Below are positions 25,680-35,869 of a stretch of DNA of 64,000 bases, piece after piece. A program made the position numbers and the translations under genes. The stretch comes from Paraburkholderia sp. D15 (GTDB taxonomy: Bacteria > Pseudomonadota > Gammaproteobacteria > Burkholderiales > Burkholderiaceae). The number at the start of each line of letters is the position of its first letter. Within the stretch, counting starts at the first letter, position 1. Location: positions 3,534,001 through 3,598,000 of the forward strand of contig NZ_CP110395.1 in the NCBI RefSeq assembly GCF_029910215.1. The letters are read 5' to 3'. The notes beneath the pieces are model-generated. The model did no database searches. It was not told where the DNA came from and worked only from the letters and a program-made list of their open reading frames with translations.

Positions 25680-25755
25680 CCGGTCGCCGCTGCGTAGCCC
25701 GCAATGTCGGCCAACGCTCATCCACCCTTTACCCCGCTGTCTGGAGCTAGCCGTC

Positions 25756-26940
25756 ATGAATTTCTCCGAGTACCCGATCGAGTCGCTGATGTACATCACG
25801 AACCGGCCCGAAATCGTTTTCACGCACGGCAAGGGCTCGTGGCTCTACGACAATAACGGCAAGCGATATCTGGACTTCATCCAGGGCTGGGCGGTCAATA
25901 GCCTCGGGCACAGCAACGAAGGCATGATCGAAGCGCTGAACAGGCAGGCCAAGCTGCTGTTCAATCCGTCGCCGGCGTTCTACAACGAGCCGATGGCACG
26001 GCTCGCCGGTCTGCTCACTCAGCACAGCTGCTTCGACAAGGTGTTTTTCGCCAACAGCGGCGCCGAAGCCAACGAAGGCGCGATCAAGCTCGCGCGCAAG
26101 TGGGGCAAGAAGTTCAAGGACGGTGCGTTCGAGATCATCACGTTCGATCACAGCTTCCACGGCCGCACGCTCGCCACCATGTCGGCAAGCGGCAAGCCGG
26201 GCTGGGACACGATCTACGCGCCGCAGGTGCCGGGCTTCCCGAAGGCGGATCTGAACGACATCGCGTCGGTGGAAAAGCTGATCAACGCGAAGACGGTCGC
26301 CGTGATGCTCGAACCGATTCAAGGCGAAGGCGGCGTGATTCCGGCCACGCGTGAGTTCATGGAGCAACTGCGCGCGCTGACCAGACAGCACAACCTGCTG
26401 CTGATCGTCGACGAAGTGCAAAGCGGTTGCGGCCGCGCGGGTACGCTGTTCGCGTACGAACTGTCGGGCATCGAGCCGGACATCATGACGCTCGGCAAGG
26501 GCATCGGCGGCGGCGTGCCGCTCGCGGCGCTGCTGTCGAAGGCGGAAGTCGCCGTGTTCGAAGCCGGCGATCAGGGCGGCACCTACAACGGCAACCCGTT
26601 GATGACCGCGGTCGGCTATTCGGTGATCTCGCAACTGGTGGCGCCAGGCTTCCTCGAAGGCGTGCGCGCACGCGGCGAGTATCTGCGCTCGAAGCTGCTG
26701 GAACTGTCGGCGGAACGCGGCTTTAACGGCGAGCGCGGGGAAGGCCTGCTGCGCGCGCTGCTGCTTGGCAAGGACATCGGCAACCAGATCGTCGAGAAAG
26801 CCCGCGACATGCAACCGGACGGCCTGCTGCTGAACGCGGCGCGCCCGAACCTGCTGCGCTTCATGCCGGCGCTGAACGTCACGAACGAAGAAATCGACCA
26901 GATGATGGCGATGCTGCGTTCGATTCTCGACACGCTGTAA
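25756..26940 (+). CDS. argD: Acetylornithine/succinyldiaminopimelate-type aminotransferase
   Basis: 394 residues from MNFSEYP; GGAG lies 11 bases before this ATG and the upstream extension is not conserved. It is a class III PLP enzyme: [34 protein letters not shown], the PLP-side Asp in [13 protein letters not shown], and the Schiff-base Lys in [12 protein letters not shown]. ArgD converts N-acetylglutamate semialdehyde to N-acetylornithine in arginine synthesis. Assignment over other ornithine-type aminotransferases rests on overall similarity. A GNAT gene follows 18 bp later, probably co-transcribed. Confidence 0.88.
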   Translation: MNFSEYPIESLMYITNRPEIVFTHGKGSWLYDNNGKRYLDFIQGWAVNSLGHSNEGMIEALNRQAKLLFNPSPAFYNEPMARLAGLLTQHSCFDKVFFANSGAEANEGAIKLARKWGKKFKDGAFEIITFDHSFHGRTLATMSASGKPGWDTIYAPQVPGFPKADLNDIASVEKLINAKTVAVMLEPIQGEGGVIPATREFMEQLRALTRQHNLLLIVDEVQSGCGRAGTLFAYELSGIEPDIMTLGKGIGGGVPLAALLSKAEVAVFEAGDQGGTYNGNPLMTAVGYSVISQLVAPGFLEGVRARGEYLRSKLLELSAERGFNGERGEGLLRALLLGKDIGNQIVEKARDMQPDGLLLNAARPNLLRFMPALNVTNEEIDQMMAMLRSILDTL

Positions 26941-26958
26941 TCACTCAGGAACCACCCG

Positions 26959-27429
26959 ATGACGACGACCGCCCCGCTCTCGATCCGCCGCTTCGACGCG
27001 CGCGACACCGACGCCGTGGTCGCACTGTGGCAGGAAGCGTTTCCCGAGTACCGGGACGTGACGAGGCCGCAGCGCAATCCGCATCTGTCGATCGCCAACA
27101 AACTCGCGACGCAGCCCGAACTGTTCTTCGTCGCGACGCTCGACGAGCGTATCGTCGGCACGGTGATGGGCGGTTACGACGGGCACCGCGGCTGGCTGTA
27201 TTCGCTCGCGGTGGATGCGTCGCTGCGGCGTCACGGCATCGGCACCCGGCTGGTCGCGCATGTCGAGGCGGTACTGACGGGGCTCGGTTGCCCGAAGCTG
27301 AATCTGCAGGTGTTGTCGGCGAAGGCCGACGTCCGCGAGTTTTACGAGGCGCTCGGGTATCGCGCGGATGCGGTGATCAGTCTCGGCAAGCGGCTAGGCG
27401 AACTGGCCGGGCCGGTCGCATCGAATTGA
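26959..27429 (+). CDS. GNAT family acetyltransferase (YpeA-like)
   Basis: 156 residues with the acetyl-CoA motif RRHGIGTRLVAHVE at about 94-107, preceded by the beta strand LYSLAVD, and a C-terminal FYEALGYRAD. It resembles E. coli YpeA. The substrate is unknown. It lies 18 bp after argD and is closed by a strong terminator, so the two probably form one unit. Confidence 0.87.
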   Translation: MTTTAPLSIRRFDARDTDAVVALWQEAFPEYRDVTRPQRNPHLSIANKLATQPELFFVATLDERIVGTVMGGYDGHRGWLYSLAVDASLRRHGIGTRLVAHVEAVLTGLGCPKLNLQVLSAKADVREFYEALGYRADAVISLGKRLGELAGPVASN

Positions 27430-27470
27430 GCTGAACTGCGCTGAAACTGAACTGAGTACGCCCCAATAGA

Positions 27471-27506
27471 AAAAGGCTGCATGCGAAAACGCATGCAGCC
27501 TTTTTT
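27471..27506. terminator. Bidirectional terminator (argD-GNAT / liv operon)
   Basis: A 15-bp stem AAAAGGCTGCATGCG with loop AAAA and matching arm, flanked by A and T runs on both sides. It ends the plus-strand unit and the minus-strand liv operon. Confidence 0.93.
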
Positions 27507-27551
27507 ACGTCGGTCGCTTAAGCCGGTCGTTCGACCGGCCTACGCGCCTGC

Positions 27552-28274
27552 TTATTCGCCGAGATACGCGGCGCGCACCTTCGGGTCGTCCAGCATCTGC
27601 TTCGCGTCACCCGACATCGTGACCAGACCCGAGTCCATCACATAGCCGCGATTGGCCGCCTGCAGCGCCAGACGTGCGTTCTGCTCGACCAGCAGCACGG
27701 TCATGCCTTCGGCCGAAATCGCCCGCACCACTTCGAAGATCTTCTCGACCATGATCGGCGACAGACCCATCGACGGTTCGTCCAGCAGCAACAGCTTGGG
27801 ACGCGAGATGATCGCGCGCGCCATCGCCAGCATCTGCTGTTCGCCGCCCGAGAGCGTGCCCGCGTATTGCGCGGCACGTTCCTTCAGACGCGGGAAGAAG
27901 CCGAACATACGATCCACGTCCGCCTTGATGCCGTCCGTGTCCGTGCGCAGATAAGCGCCCATCTGCATGTTCTCGACGATCGACATGCGCGCGAAGATAC
28001 CGCGGCCTTCCGGCACCATCGCCAGACCCTTCTTCAGCAGCACGTGCGGCGCCATGCCCTTGATCGACTCGCCCATGTACTCGATGTCGCCGATCGTGTA
28101 GGGCTTCAGGCCCGTGATCGCCTTCATCGTGGTGGTCTTGCCCGCGCCGTTCGCGCCGATCAGCGTGACCAGCTCGCCCTGCTGCACTTCCAGGTCGATC
28201 CCCTTGACTGCCTGAATGCCGCCGTAGTTGACCTGAAGGCCCTTGATTTTCAACATTGCTTGTGTGGTGGACAT
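27552..28274 (-). CDS. livF: Branched-chain amino acid ABC transporter ATPase LivF
   Basis: 240 residues from MSTTQAM; the upstream extension lies in livG. Walker A is GANGAGKTTT, the ABC signature is LSGGEQQML and Walker B is LLLLDEPSMGLS, all intact. LivF pairs with LivG to power uptake of leucine, isoleucine, valine and related amides. Its ATG overlaps the livG stop (TGATG), so translation is coupled. It is the last gene of livHMGF. Confidence 0.96.
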   Translation of the reverse strand: MSTTQAMLKIKGLQVNYGGIQAVKGIDLEVQQGELVTLIGANGAGKTTTMKAITGLKPYTIGDIEYMGESIKGMAPHVLLKKGLAMVPEGRGIFARMSIVENMQMGAYLRTDTDGIKADVDRMFGFFPRLKERAAQYAGTLSGGEQQMLAMARAIISRPKLLLLDEPSMGLSPIMVEKIFEVVRAISAEGMTVLLVEQNARLALQAANRGYVMDSGLVTMSGDAKQMLDDPKVRAAYLGE

Positions 28275-29047
28275 CAGTGGACTCCCGCACCCAGATAAGC
28301 TTCGATCACCTTCGGATCCTTCTGCACGTCTTGCGGCAGACCTTGCGCAATCACCTTGCCGTAGTCGAGCACCGTCATCTGGTTGCACAGACCCATCACG
28401 AGTTTCACGTCGTGCTCGATCAGGAGAATCGTCTTGCCGTCGGCGCGGATCTTGTCGAGCAGCTTGGTCAGCTCGACCTTTTCCGTCGCGTTCATGCCGG
28501 CCGCCGGCTCGTCCAGCGCGAGCAGTTTCGGATCGGTCGCCAGTGCGCGCGCGATCTCCAGACGACGCTGGTGACCGTACGACAGATTGCGCGACGTGTA
28601 GTCCGCGTACTGTGCGATGCCGACGTACTCCAGCAGTTCAATTGCGCGTTCCTTGATCTCGCGCTCTTCCTGGCGTTCGCCGGGCGTCTGGAACACCGCG
28701 CCCAGCAGGCCGTGTTTCGTACGCACGTGACGGCCGACCATCACGTTTTCCAGCGCGGTCATACCGCCGAACAGACGGATGTTCTGGAACGTCCGCGCGA
28801 TGCCGGCCTTCGCCACCTGATACACCGCGGTCGGCGTGTAGTTCTCGCCGTCGAGCTTGAAGTCCCCCGAATCCGGCGTGTACAGGCCCGTGATCACGTT
28901 GAAGAAGGTCGTCTTGCCGGCGCCGTTCGGGCCGATCAGGCCGTAAATGGTGCCTGCCTTGATCTCCAGTCCGACGTCGGACAGAGCCTGCAGACCACCG
29001 AAGCGTTTGTTGACGCCTTTGACGGACAGTCGAATGTTGTCGCTCAT
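28274..29047 (-). CDS. livG: Branched-chain amino acid ABC transporter ATPase LivG
   Basis: 257 residues. Walker A is GPNGAGKTTFFN, the signature region LSYGHQRRLEIARAL has the LivG-type SYG variant, and Walker B is LLALDEPAAGMN. The C-terminal TVLDYGKVIAQG is the usual LivG end. It sits between livM and livF in the minus-strand operon. Confidence 0.96.
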   Translation of the reverse strand: MSDNIRLSVKGVNKRFGGLQALSDVGLEIKAGTIYGLIGPNGAGKTTFFNVITGLYTPDSGDFKLDGENYTPTAVYQVAKAGIARTFQNIRLFGGMTALENVMVGRHVRTKHGLLGAVFQTPGERQEEREIKERAIELLEYVGIAQYADYTSRNLSYGHQRRLEIARALATDPKLLALDEPAAGMNATEKVELTKLLDKIRADGKTILLIEHDVKLVMGLCNQMTVLDYGKVIAQGLPQDVQKDPKVIEAYLGAGVH

Positions 29048-29064
29048 TATTTTCTCTCCCCGGC

Positions 29065-30234
29065 TTAGGCGCGAACCGGCTTCTTGCCGCCACGCTTCGA
29101 CAGTTTCGCAATCTTGTCTTCATGCTTGGGCGACGGCCACAAGCCTTCCGAGCGGTACAGCATGATCAGCACCATCGCGAGCGCGTAGACCAGCTGACGG
29201 ATCACTTCCGTATCGACGATTTCGTGACCGAAGACCATGTTCTGCAGCGGACCCATCGTCGAGCGCAGGAATTCCGGCAGCACGGCGAGCAGCACCGCGC
29301 CGAGAATCACGCCCGGGATGTGACCCATGCCGCCCAGCACCACGCAGGCCAGCACGACGATCGATTCCGGCAGCGTGAACGATTCCGGCGACACGAAGCC
29401 CTGGAACGAACCGAACATCGCGCCCGACAGGCCGCCGAACGACGCGCCCATCGCGAACGCCAGCAGCTTCACGTTACGGGTGTTGATGCCCATCGCCTTG
29501 GCGGCGATTTCGTCTTCGCGGATCGCGGCCCATGCACGGCCGATACGCGAGTGCTGCAGACGCGTACACACCCAGATCACCAGCAGCGCGGCCAGCACGA
29601 ACAGGTAGTAGTACGAGTACACCGACGGGAACTGGAAGCCGAACAGCGTGTGCGTCTGCGCGAGGCTGAAGTCGCCGACGTGCACCGGATCGATCGCGGT
29701 GATCCCCTTCGGGCCGTTGGTGATGTTCACCGGACGGTCGAGGTTGTTCATGAAGATCCGCACGATTTCCCCGAAGCCCAACGTCACGATGGCGAGGTAA
29801 TCGCCCCGCAGACGCAGCGTCGGTGCGCCGAGCAGCACGCCGAACAGCGCGGCCAGACCCATCGCGCACGGCACGATGATCAGGAACGGCACGTGCAGCC
29901 CGTTCGGCGCGAAATGCGCGATCCACTCGAATTGCGTCGACAGGTGCGGCGAGCTGAGCAGCGCCGAGACGTAGGCGCCAACCGCGTAGAACGCGATGTA
30001 GCCCAGGTCCAGCAGGCCGGCGAAGCCGACCACCACGTTCAGGCCCAGCGCGAGCATCACGTACAGCATCGCGAAGTCGAGCACGCGGACCCAGTAGTTG
30101 CCGCCGGCCGCGCCGATGATCATCGGTGCGGCGATCACGAAGATCGCGGTGAGGATGCCGACGGTCAGCGTCTTCGTCAGGTTCTTTTCAGGGATGAGCG
30201 TCGTGGACGGCTCGATCGGTTGAATTGAGGTCAT
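29065..30234 (-). CDS. livM: Branched-chain amino acid ABC permease LivM
   Basis: 389 residues with eight or more membrane segments. The LivM motif LGLNVVVGFAGLLDLGYIAFYAVGAY and the EAA-like region RAWAAIREDEIAAKAMGIN are clear. Long Burkholderia LivM proteins have this length. It lies 17 bp upstream of livG in the operon and forms the membrane channel with LivH. Confidence 0.95.
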   Translation of the reverse strand: MTSIQPIEPSTTLIPEKNLTKTLTVGILTAIFVIAAPMIIGAAGGNYWVRVLDFAMLYVMLALGLNVVVGFAGLLDLGYIAFYAVGAYVSALLSSPHLSTQFEWIAHFAPNGLHVPFLIIVPCAMGLAALFGVLLGAPTLRLRGDYLAIVTLGFGEIVRIFMNNLDRPVNITNGPKGITAIDPVHVGDFSLAQTHTLFGFQFPSVYSYYYLFVLAALLVIWVCTRLQHSRIGRAWAAIREDEIAAKAMGINTRNVKLLAFAMGASFGGLSGAMFGSFQGFVSPESFTLPESIVVLACVVLGGMGHIPGVILGAVLLAVLPEFLRSTMGPLQNMVFGHEIVDTEVIRQLVYALAMVLIMLYRSEGLWPSPKHEDKIAKLSKRGGKKPVRA

Positions 30235-30252
30235 GTCTATTTACTCCCTGGA

Positions 30253-31203
30253 TCAGGCGCGATCTGCAACGCGTTCGCCGAGCAGACCCGACGGACGGAA
30301 CACCAGCACAATGATCAGCACGATGAAAGCGAACACGTCCTGATAGTTACTGCCGAACACCCCGCCGGTGAGATTGCCGATGTAGCCGGCGCCCAGCTGT
30401 TCGATCAGGCCGAGCAGCACGCCGCCCACCATCGCGCCGCCGAGGTTGCCGATCCCGCCGAGCACCGCCGCGGTAAAGGCCTTCAAGCCGGGGATGAAGC
30501 CCATGTAGAAGTGCGCATTGCCGTATTCGGACGCGATCATCACGCCGGCCAGTGCGGCGAGCGCCGAGCCGATCATGAAGGTCGCCGAAATCACGAAGTT
30601 CGGGTTCACGCCCATCAGCGACGCATTGCCCGGATTCTCGGCAATGGCGCGCATCGCGCGGCCCAGCTTGGTCTTGTGCACGAGCAGCAGCAGGCCGCCC
30701 ATCACGAGGAACGCCACCACGATGATCACGATTTCAGTCATCGAAATCACGGCGCCGGGCGTCGTGTCGGTGGCCTTGATCACGTTGAGCGGGTCGGTGG
30801 GCAACAGCTGCGGGAACGGCAGCGGGTTGCGCGACCAGATCATCATGGCCAGCGTCTGCAGCAGGATCGACACGCCGATCGCGGTGATCAGCGGGGCCAG
30901 ACGCGGCGCTTTGCGCAACGGCCGGTAAGCCACGCGCTCGATCGTGTAGCCGACCGCCGCGCACACGATGGCCGCGATGATCAACGCAATGACGAGCGTC
31001 GGCACGTTGCCGAGGCCGGGGAAGTGGTTCTGCAGCACGCCTATGGCTGAGAGCGCGACCATCGCGCCTACCATCAACACGTCGCCATGCGCGAAGTTGA
31101 TGATGCCCAGAATGCCGTAAACCATCGTATAGCCCAGTGCGATGATGGCGTAAACGCTGCCAAGCACCAGCCCGTTGAGGACCTGCTGGATGAAGATATC
31201 CAT
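30253..31203 (-). CDS. livH: Branched-chain amino acid ABC permease LivH
   Basis: 316 residues. The N-terminus FIQQVLNGLVLGSVYAIIALGYTMVYGIL is diagnostic of LivH, and RAMRAIAENPGNASLMGVNP carries the EAA loop that contacts the ATPases. It is the first gene of livHMGF; the livK gene lies upstream on the same strand beyond a terminator. Confidence 0.95.
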   Translation of the reverse strand: MDIFIQQVLNGLVLGSVYAIIALGYTMVYGILGIINFAHGDVLMVGAMVALSAIGVLQNHFPGLGNVPTLVIALIIAAIVCAAVGYTIERVAYRPLRKAPRLAPLITAIGVSILLQTLAMMIWSRNPLPFPQLLPTDPLNVIKATDTTPGAVISMTEIVIIVVAFLVMGGLLLLVHKTKLGRAMRAIAENPGNASLMGVNPNFVISATFMIGSALAALAGVMIASEYGNAHFYMGFIPGLKAFTAAVLGGIGNLGGAMVGGVLLGLIEQLGAGYIGNLTGGVFGSNYQDVFAFIVLIIVLVFRPSGLLGERVADRA

Positions 31204-31379
31204 TTAATGCTCCTTAGCCCGTGCAACTGGATTCGCGTTGTTCATCAGCCGGTGGGCGGTGATGCGTGACGGAATCTCAACGGCACTGCGGGTACTGATG
31301 TAAAAGACCGGTAAGGGTTATCCGCCGCCGGTTCGCCGGACGACCGGGATGCGGTCGCAAGCTCGCCTTGAGCGGATGC

Positions 31380-31412
31380 AAAAACGGCACCGTTGGGTGG
31401 TTTCGGTGCCGT
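31380..31412 (-). terminator. Terminator after livK
   Basis: On the minus strand ACGGCACCG pairs with CGGTGCCGT around an 11-nt loop and is followed by TTTTT. It lies about 20 bp after the livK stop, between livK and livHMGF, so it should lower livHMGF expression relative to livK. Confidence 0.85.
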
Positions 31413-31431
31413 CAGGCTGAACGTCCCGTCA

Positions 31432-32631
31432 TCACATCTTCACGACGTCGAGAACCGCTTTCTTGCCGTCCTTGAAGTCGTAAAGCGTAATGGCGCCCTC
31501 TTTCAAATCACCCTTGTCGTCGAACGCGATGTGGCCGATTACCCCGTTGTAATCGGTTGACGGCATCGCAGCCAGCACCTTGGGCGCCTCGATAGAATTA
31601 GCGCGCTTCATTGCATCGACAATCACGTACACAGCGTCATACGTGAACGGCGCGTAAATCTGCACCGGCGTGTGGAAGCGGTCCACGTACTTCTTTTCGA
31701 AGTCCGCTCCCTTATCCATCTTCGAAAGCGCGAGTCCCGCCTCCGAGCAGACCAGGTTTTGCACGGCGGATCCCGCCAGCTCCCCTACCTTGTCGGTACA
31801 CACGCCGTCGCCGCCAAGGATTTTTGCCCTGATACCGAGCGCCGCCGCCTGTTTGGTAAACGGCCCGCCCGTTGCGTCCATGCCGCCGAACATGATCACG
31901 TCCGGCTGAACACTCTTGATCTTCGTGAGGATGGCCCGGAAATCCGTGGCCCGGTCGTTCGTCGCTTCACGCGCGACGATCTTCGCTCCGCTCGCCTGCA
32001 CGGTCTTCGCGAATTCGTCCGCGAGCCCCTTACCGTAGGCGGTTGCATCGTCCACTACGGCGATGCGTCTGGCGCTCAACGCCTTCGTGGCGTAATCGGC
32101 GAGCGCCGGGCCTTGCTGCGCGTCGGTGGCGACGACCCGGTAGGTCGTCTTGAAACCCTGCAGCGTGTAGGCCGGATTGGTCGACGACGGCGAGATCTGC
32201 ACGATGCCCGCATCGCTATAGATCTTCGAAGCCGGAATCGACACCCCCGAATTCAGATGCCCGACCACCGCGACCACGTGATCGTCGACCAGCTTCTGCG
32301 CGACGGCGGTGCCCGTTTTCGGGTCCGCTGCATCGTCCTGCGCGTCGAGCTCCAGCTGAATCCTGTGACCGTCGATCGTCAAACCCTGCGTATTGATTTC
32401 CTCGACCGCCAGACGCGCGCCGTTCTCATTGTCCTTGCCAAGATGCGCAATGCCGCCCGTCAAAGGGGCCGCATGACCGATCTTCACGATAGTCGCCTCG
32501 CTTGCCGGTGCCGCCGCCGTCGTGGCCGCCGATGCACCTGCTCCCGCCTCGCCATCCTGTTTCTTGCCGCACGCGGTCAGCATCGCAACCGCGGCCGCGA
32601 TGGACACGGCGTAAGCAAACTTGACTCGCAT
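31432..32631 (-). CDS. livK: Branched-chain amino acid ABC substrate-binding protein
   Basis: 399 residues from MRVKFAYAVS, preceded by AGGAGA; the upstream extension is rejected. A signal peptide ends in the lipobox-like LTAC. The mature protein has the Leu/Ile/Val-binding fold: VKIGHAAPLTGGIAHLGKDNENGARLA and VVAVVGHLNSGVSIPASKIY. It captures the amino acid in the periplasm for LivHMGF. Binding-protein genes are commonly uncoupled from the permease genes by a terminator, as here. Confidence 0.94.
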   Translation of the reverse strand: MRVKFAYAVSIAAAVAMLTACGKKQDGEAGAGASAATTAAAPASEATIVKIGHAAPLTGGIAHLGKDNENGARLAVEEINTQGLTIDGHRIQLELDAQDDAADPKTGTAVAQKLVDDHVVAVVGHLNSGVSIPASKIYSDAGIVQISPSSTNPAYTLQGFKTTYRVVATDAQQGPALADYATKALSARRIAVVDDATAYGKGLADEFAKTVQASGAKIVAREATNDRATDFRAILTKIKSVQPDVIMFGGMDATGGPFTKQAAALGIRAKILGGDGVCTDKVGELAGSAVQNLVCSEAGLALSKMDKGADFEKKYVDRFHTPVQIYAPFTYDAVYVIVDAMKRANSIEAPKVLAAMPSTDYNGVIGHIAFDDKGDLKEGAITLYDFKDGKKAVLDVVKM

Positions 32632-33190
32632 TAAGTAGGTCTCCTGCGCCTTGCAAAATCTCGTGTTCCGGGCCTGGAGGCCTTGAGAACGCGCGCATTG
32701 TAACTCCAATTTTGCGACGGGCAATATTGTTGAAACGACAGGGTTTTCCTGCATTGCAACCTTATTTTGAGAGCGAAATTCGCATACAGGCGCAACCCGG
32801 TTGCGACTATTTTTCGTGCATCAGTTGCACCACCGCCGCGCCCCATGGCATCAAGTGTTGTGGCGAATTGGCTCAAACCCCGGTTGCAGCGCCTTTTGCG
32901 TCAGGTATTACGTTTCTATTGGCACTGTTGATCACGCACTATTTTAGTGCGTCAAAAATGCACGCAAGCGGTTTAACGCGCAATAAACGGGGCCGCATCA
33001 ATGGGATCGAGTTTAAAAACTCATTCGGATTTCAAAAGAATTTGTGCGCAAGGACACCAAAAGCGACTGGCTCGCTTGATATGGCACTTTTTATTTGGAA
33101 CGCGCCGGCCAGCGCCGGACGAAAAAAAAGCGCGCCCTCGGGCGCGCTTTTCTTACAGGGTTAGCTGATTGTCAGGCTTTCCCGCTCAGC
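32632..33190. other. Intergenic region upstream of livK, with ispH terminator
   Basis: About 560 bp, AT-richer than its neighbours. It must hold the livK promoter, but no clear hexamer pair stands out. An open frame at 32712-33164 lacks a ribosome site and homology and is not called. The terminator at 33122-33154 lies near the ispH end. Confidence 0.55.
33122..33154. terminator. Terminator after ispH
   Basis: AAGCGCGCCC pairs with GGGCGCGCTT around a TC loop, flanked by eight A bases and a T-rich run. On the minus strand it lies about 40 bp after the ispH stop and has a run of eight T. Confidence 0.9.
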
Positions 33191-34150
33191 TCAGGCTGGC
33201 AGACCCAGCCCGCGCGGCAACGGAAACGCGATGTTTTCCTCGATGCCTTCGAGCGCACGCACGTTGCGCACGCCGAGTTCACGCAAACGGGCGATCACTG
33301 CCTGCGCGAGCACTTCGGGCGCCGACGCACCCGCCGTCACGCCGATGCGGCGCTTGCCCTCGACCCACACCGGATCGATCTGATCGGGCGAATCCACCAT
33401 ATAGGCAGGCACGCCGAGCTTTTCGGCCAGTTCACGCAAGCGGTTCGAGTTCGAGCTGTTCGGGCTGCCCACCACGATCACGACGTCGCATTGCGGCGCC
33501 ATGAATTTCACCGCGTCCTGACGGTTCTGCGTGGCGTAACAGATGTCCTGCTTCTTCGGTTCTCGGATAGACGGATATTTGGTCTTCAGCGCGCGGATGA
33601 TTTCGGCGGCGTCGTCGACCGACAGCGTGGTCTGCGTGACGAACGCGATCCGCTCGGGGTCGTCCAGCTGCAGGGCCTGCACGTCCTCGATATCTTCGAC
33701 CAGATGCATCCCCTCGCCGGCCTGCCCCATGGTCCCCTCGACCTCGGGATGGCCCTTGTGGCCGATCATGACGATGTCGAAACCGTCCTGGCGCATTTTC
33801 GCGACTTCGATGTGCACCTTGGTCACGAGCGGACACGTCGCGTCATAAACCCGCAGCCCGCGCGACTCGGCTTCGGAGCGCACGGCCTTCGACACGCCGT
33901 GCGCGCTGAAGATCACCGTGTTGCCGGCCGGCACCTCTTCCAGCCGTTCGATGAAGATCGCGCCCTTCTTGCGCAGATCTTCGACGACGTAGGCGTTATG
34001 GACGATTTCGTGGCGCACGTAGATCGGCGAGCCGTGCAGCTTGATGGCCCGTTCGACGATCTCGATCGCGCGATCGACGCCGGCACAGAACCCGCGCGGC
34101 TGCGCCAGCAGGATCTCGGTTTCGGCGAGAGTCGTATCCGTGATGCTCAT
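33191..34150 (-). CDS. ispH: 4-hydroxy-3-methylbut-2-enyl diphosphate reductase
   Basis: 319 residues. IspH makes isopentenyl and dimethylallyl diphosphate in the last step of the MEP pathway using a 4Fe-4S cluster. The three cluster Cys are visible in [18 protein letters not shown] and [10 protein letters not shown], and HEIVHN and [16 protein letters not shown] hold substrate-binding His residues. It follows fkpB by two bases, the usual fkpB-ispH pair. Confidence 0.97.
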   Translation of the reverse strand: MSITDTTLAETEILLAQPRGFCAGVDRAIEIVERAIKLHGSPIYVRHEIVHNAYVVEDLRKKGAIFIERLEEVPAGNTVIFSAHGVSKAVRSEAESRGLRVYDATCPLVTKVHIEVAKMRQDGFDIVMIGHKGHPEVEGTMGQAGEGMHLVEDIEDVQALQLDDPERIAFVTQTTLSVDDAAEIIRALKTKYPSIREPKKQDICYATQNRQDAVKFMAPQCDVVIVVGSPNSSNSNRLRELAEKLGVPAYMVDSPDQIDPVWVEGKRRIGVTAGASAPEVLAQAVIARLRELGVRNVRALEGIEENIAFPLPRGLGLPA

Positions 34151-34152
34151 GT

Positions 34153-34608
34153 TTACAGAATCCCGATGATTTTCACTTCGAACGCCAGCGCCTGGCCGGC
34201 AAGCGGGTGGTTGAAATCGAACAGGGCCGACGTTTCGCCGACTTCCTTCAGAACGCCGGCGTAGCGGCCGCCACCCGGCGCGTTGAATTCGACCAGATCG
34301 CCCGGCGAAAAATCCTCGCCGATCATGCTGTTTTCGCGCAGCGTGGCCAGCGACACGCGCTGGATCAATTCCGGGTTACGCGGGCCGAACGCCTGATCCG
34401 GGGTTAGCCGAAAGGTCGAATGGTGGCCGACCTTCAAACCCATCAAAATAGCTTCCAGCGACGGTGCCAGTTGGCCGGCACCCAGCAGCAGCGTGGCCGG
34501 CTTTTCGGTGAAGGTGTTGATGACTTCGGCGCCATCGGCAAGGGAAAGCCGGTAGTGAAGCGTCACGTGTGAACCGGGTTTCACCTCGGAAATGTCGATG
34601 ATGCTCAT
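34153..34608 (-). CDS. fkpB: FKBP-type peptidyl-prolyl isomerase (SlpA/FkpB)
   Basis: 151 residues from [21 protein letters not shown]; longer starts are not conserved. The FKBP core and the SlyD-like insert-in-flap arrangement are seen, with [17 protein letters not shown] at the C-terminus, typical of SlpA. It is a cytoplasmic prolyl isomerase/chaperone. The conserved link with ispH is known, but its reason is not. Confidence 0.93.
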   Translation of the reverse strand: MSIIDISEVKPGSHVTLHYRLSLADGAEVINTFTEKPATLLLGAGQLAPSLEAILMGLKVGHHSTFRLTPDQAFGPRNPELIQRVSLATLRENSMIGEDFSPGDLVEFNAPGGGRYAGVLKEVGETSALFDFNHPLAGQALAFEVKIIGIL

Positions 34609-34809
34609 GCAATGCTCGCTCAGTCGAAGCGCGCTGCACGCGGGCGACGCGGGCGCTGGCGGCGCCTCGTCCACGCGTGTGGCAAACCGTCGGGGGTGCC
34701 GTGCGCAAAGCGCCTATTGTAAGCCACCTAGCCAGCGGCGGCTTGGGTGCGTCGCACCGGCCGCGATGGTGCGCGTCGCCCACAACTCGAAGCGGAGGAC
34801 ACTCTATAT

Positions 34810-35586
34810 ATGGCAGAAAACGCCAGCTTGATCGATGGAACCCCTTCCACTGCGACGGTCCCGGCCGTCGCGCCAACCCCGGCGTCGCGCGGCAAACGGC
34901 CACGCCTGGGGCTGGTACGCGGCAAATGGCTGAAGCGCGACATGCCGCGCGAACGGCTGCTCGAACGTGGCGCCGGCGTGCTGTCGGACACCGAGATGAT
35001 CGCGCTCGTGCTGGGTTCCGGCCTGCCGGGCCACGACGTGTTCAGCGTCGCGCGGGCGCTGCTGCAGCGTTTCGGTTCGCTGCGCGCGATGCTCGACGCC
35101 ACCTATTCGGATTTCGAAGGCATCCGCGGCATCGGGCCGGCGAAAATCGCGCAACTGCTCGCCATCATGGAAATGGCGCGCCGCTCGCTGGTCGACGTCA
35201 TGCGCGAACGTCCGCTGCTGAACTCGCCCGAAGTGGTGGAAAAATTTCTCCGCCTGCGCATCGGCACGCTTCAGCAGGAAGTGTTCATGTCGCTCTATCT
35301 CGACGCGCGCCATCGTCTGATCGAATGCGAGCAGAGCGCGCAGGGCACGCTTACGCGGATGGCGGTCTATCCTCGCGAAATCGCACGGCGCGCGCTTGCG
35401 TTGAATGCGGCCAGCCTGATCGTCGCGCATAATCACCCGTCCGGCGTCGTCGAACCCAGCGCCAGCGACTGCCAACTGACACGAACGTTGCGCGACGCCC
35501 TCGCGCTGATCGACGTACAACTGGTCGATCATCTCGTGATCGGCGTCGACAGGGTTTTCTCGTTTGCCCGCGCCGGCTGGCCCTGA
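34810..35586 (+). CDS. radC: RadC/MPN (JAMM) domain protein
   Basis: 258 residues; the start follows CGGAGGACACTCTATAT. A helix-hairpin-helix ([15 protein letters not shown]) about residue 104 precedes the JAMM metalloprotease-like motif [15 protein letters not shown]. Despite the name, RadC is not a proven repair protein; its function is unsettled. The N-terminal 40 residues are Ala/Pro-rich. Confidence 0.93.
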   Translation: MAENASLIDGTPSTATVPAVAPTPASRGKRPRLGLVRGKWLKRDMPRERLLERGAGVLSDTEMIALVLGSGLPGHDVFSVARALLQRFGSLRAMLDATYSDFEGIRGIGPAKIAQLLAIMEMARRSLVDVMRERPLLNSPEVVEKFLRLRIGTLQQEVFMSLYLDARHRLIECEQSAQGTLTRMAVYPREIARRALALNAASLIVAHNHPSGVVEPSASDCQLTRTLRDALALIDVQLVDHLVIGVDRVFSFARAGWP

Positions 35587-35687
35587 CAGCGATGCGGCAC
35601 CGATCGCGACCGGCTTGCGGGCCGCCCGAAACCGCTGGAACCTGGACGGCGCGGGCGTTGCGCGGAGTAAGGTGTCGCAAATAAGGT

Positions 35688-35717
35688 TTGATTTTGCGGC
35701 TTTTTTTCTGCTAGAAT
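35688..35717 (+). promoter_or_regulatory. rpmBG promoter
   Basis: TTGATT at 35688-35693 and TAGAAT at 35712-35717, spaced by 18 bp with a run of seven T in the spacer. The predicted leader to rpmB is about 145 nt. Confidence 0.7.
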
Positions 35718-35869
35718 TCCGGTTTGCCTTATTTCCAACCCCCTGTTCCGAAGCCACCAAGGCGTTCCGGAAAGGACCAAGCGCCTCTAGTTTCATAACT
35801 TAAGCGTGGCTCTTTTCGGGAAACTTTCACGGCGTTCGAACTCAGAATTAGCGTATTAGGAGTGCTCTC

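Larger units (their letters stand above)
25330..25755. other. Leader region before the argD-like gene
   Basis: About 425 bp with no full gene. It contains a CATAAT-like -10 near 25434, an Arg-rich mini-ORF (25536-25586) and a strong terminator (25647-25679). An attenuated leader or an uncharacterised small RNA of up to about 240 nt would fit. Confidence 0.5.

Noticed and set aside
32712..33164. 150-codon frame upstream of livK
   Set aside because: No ribosome site, no signal or domain, mixed composition; likely non-coding leader DNA.
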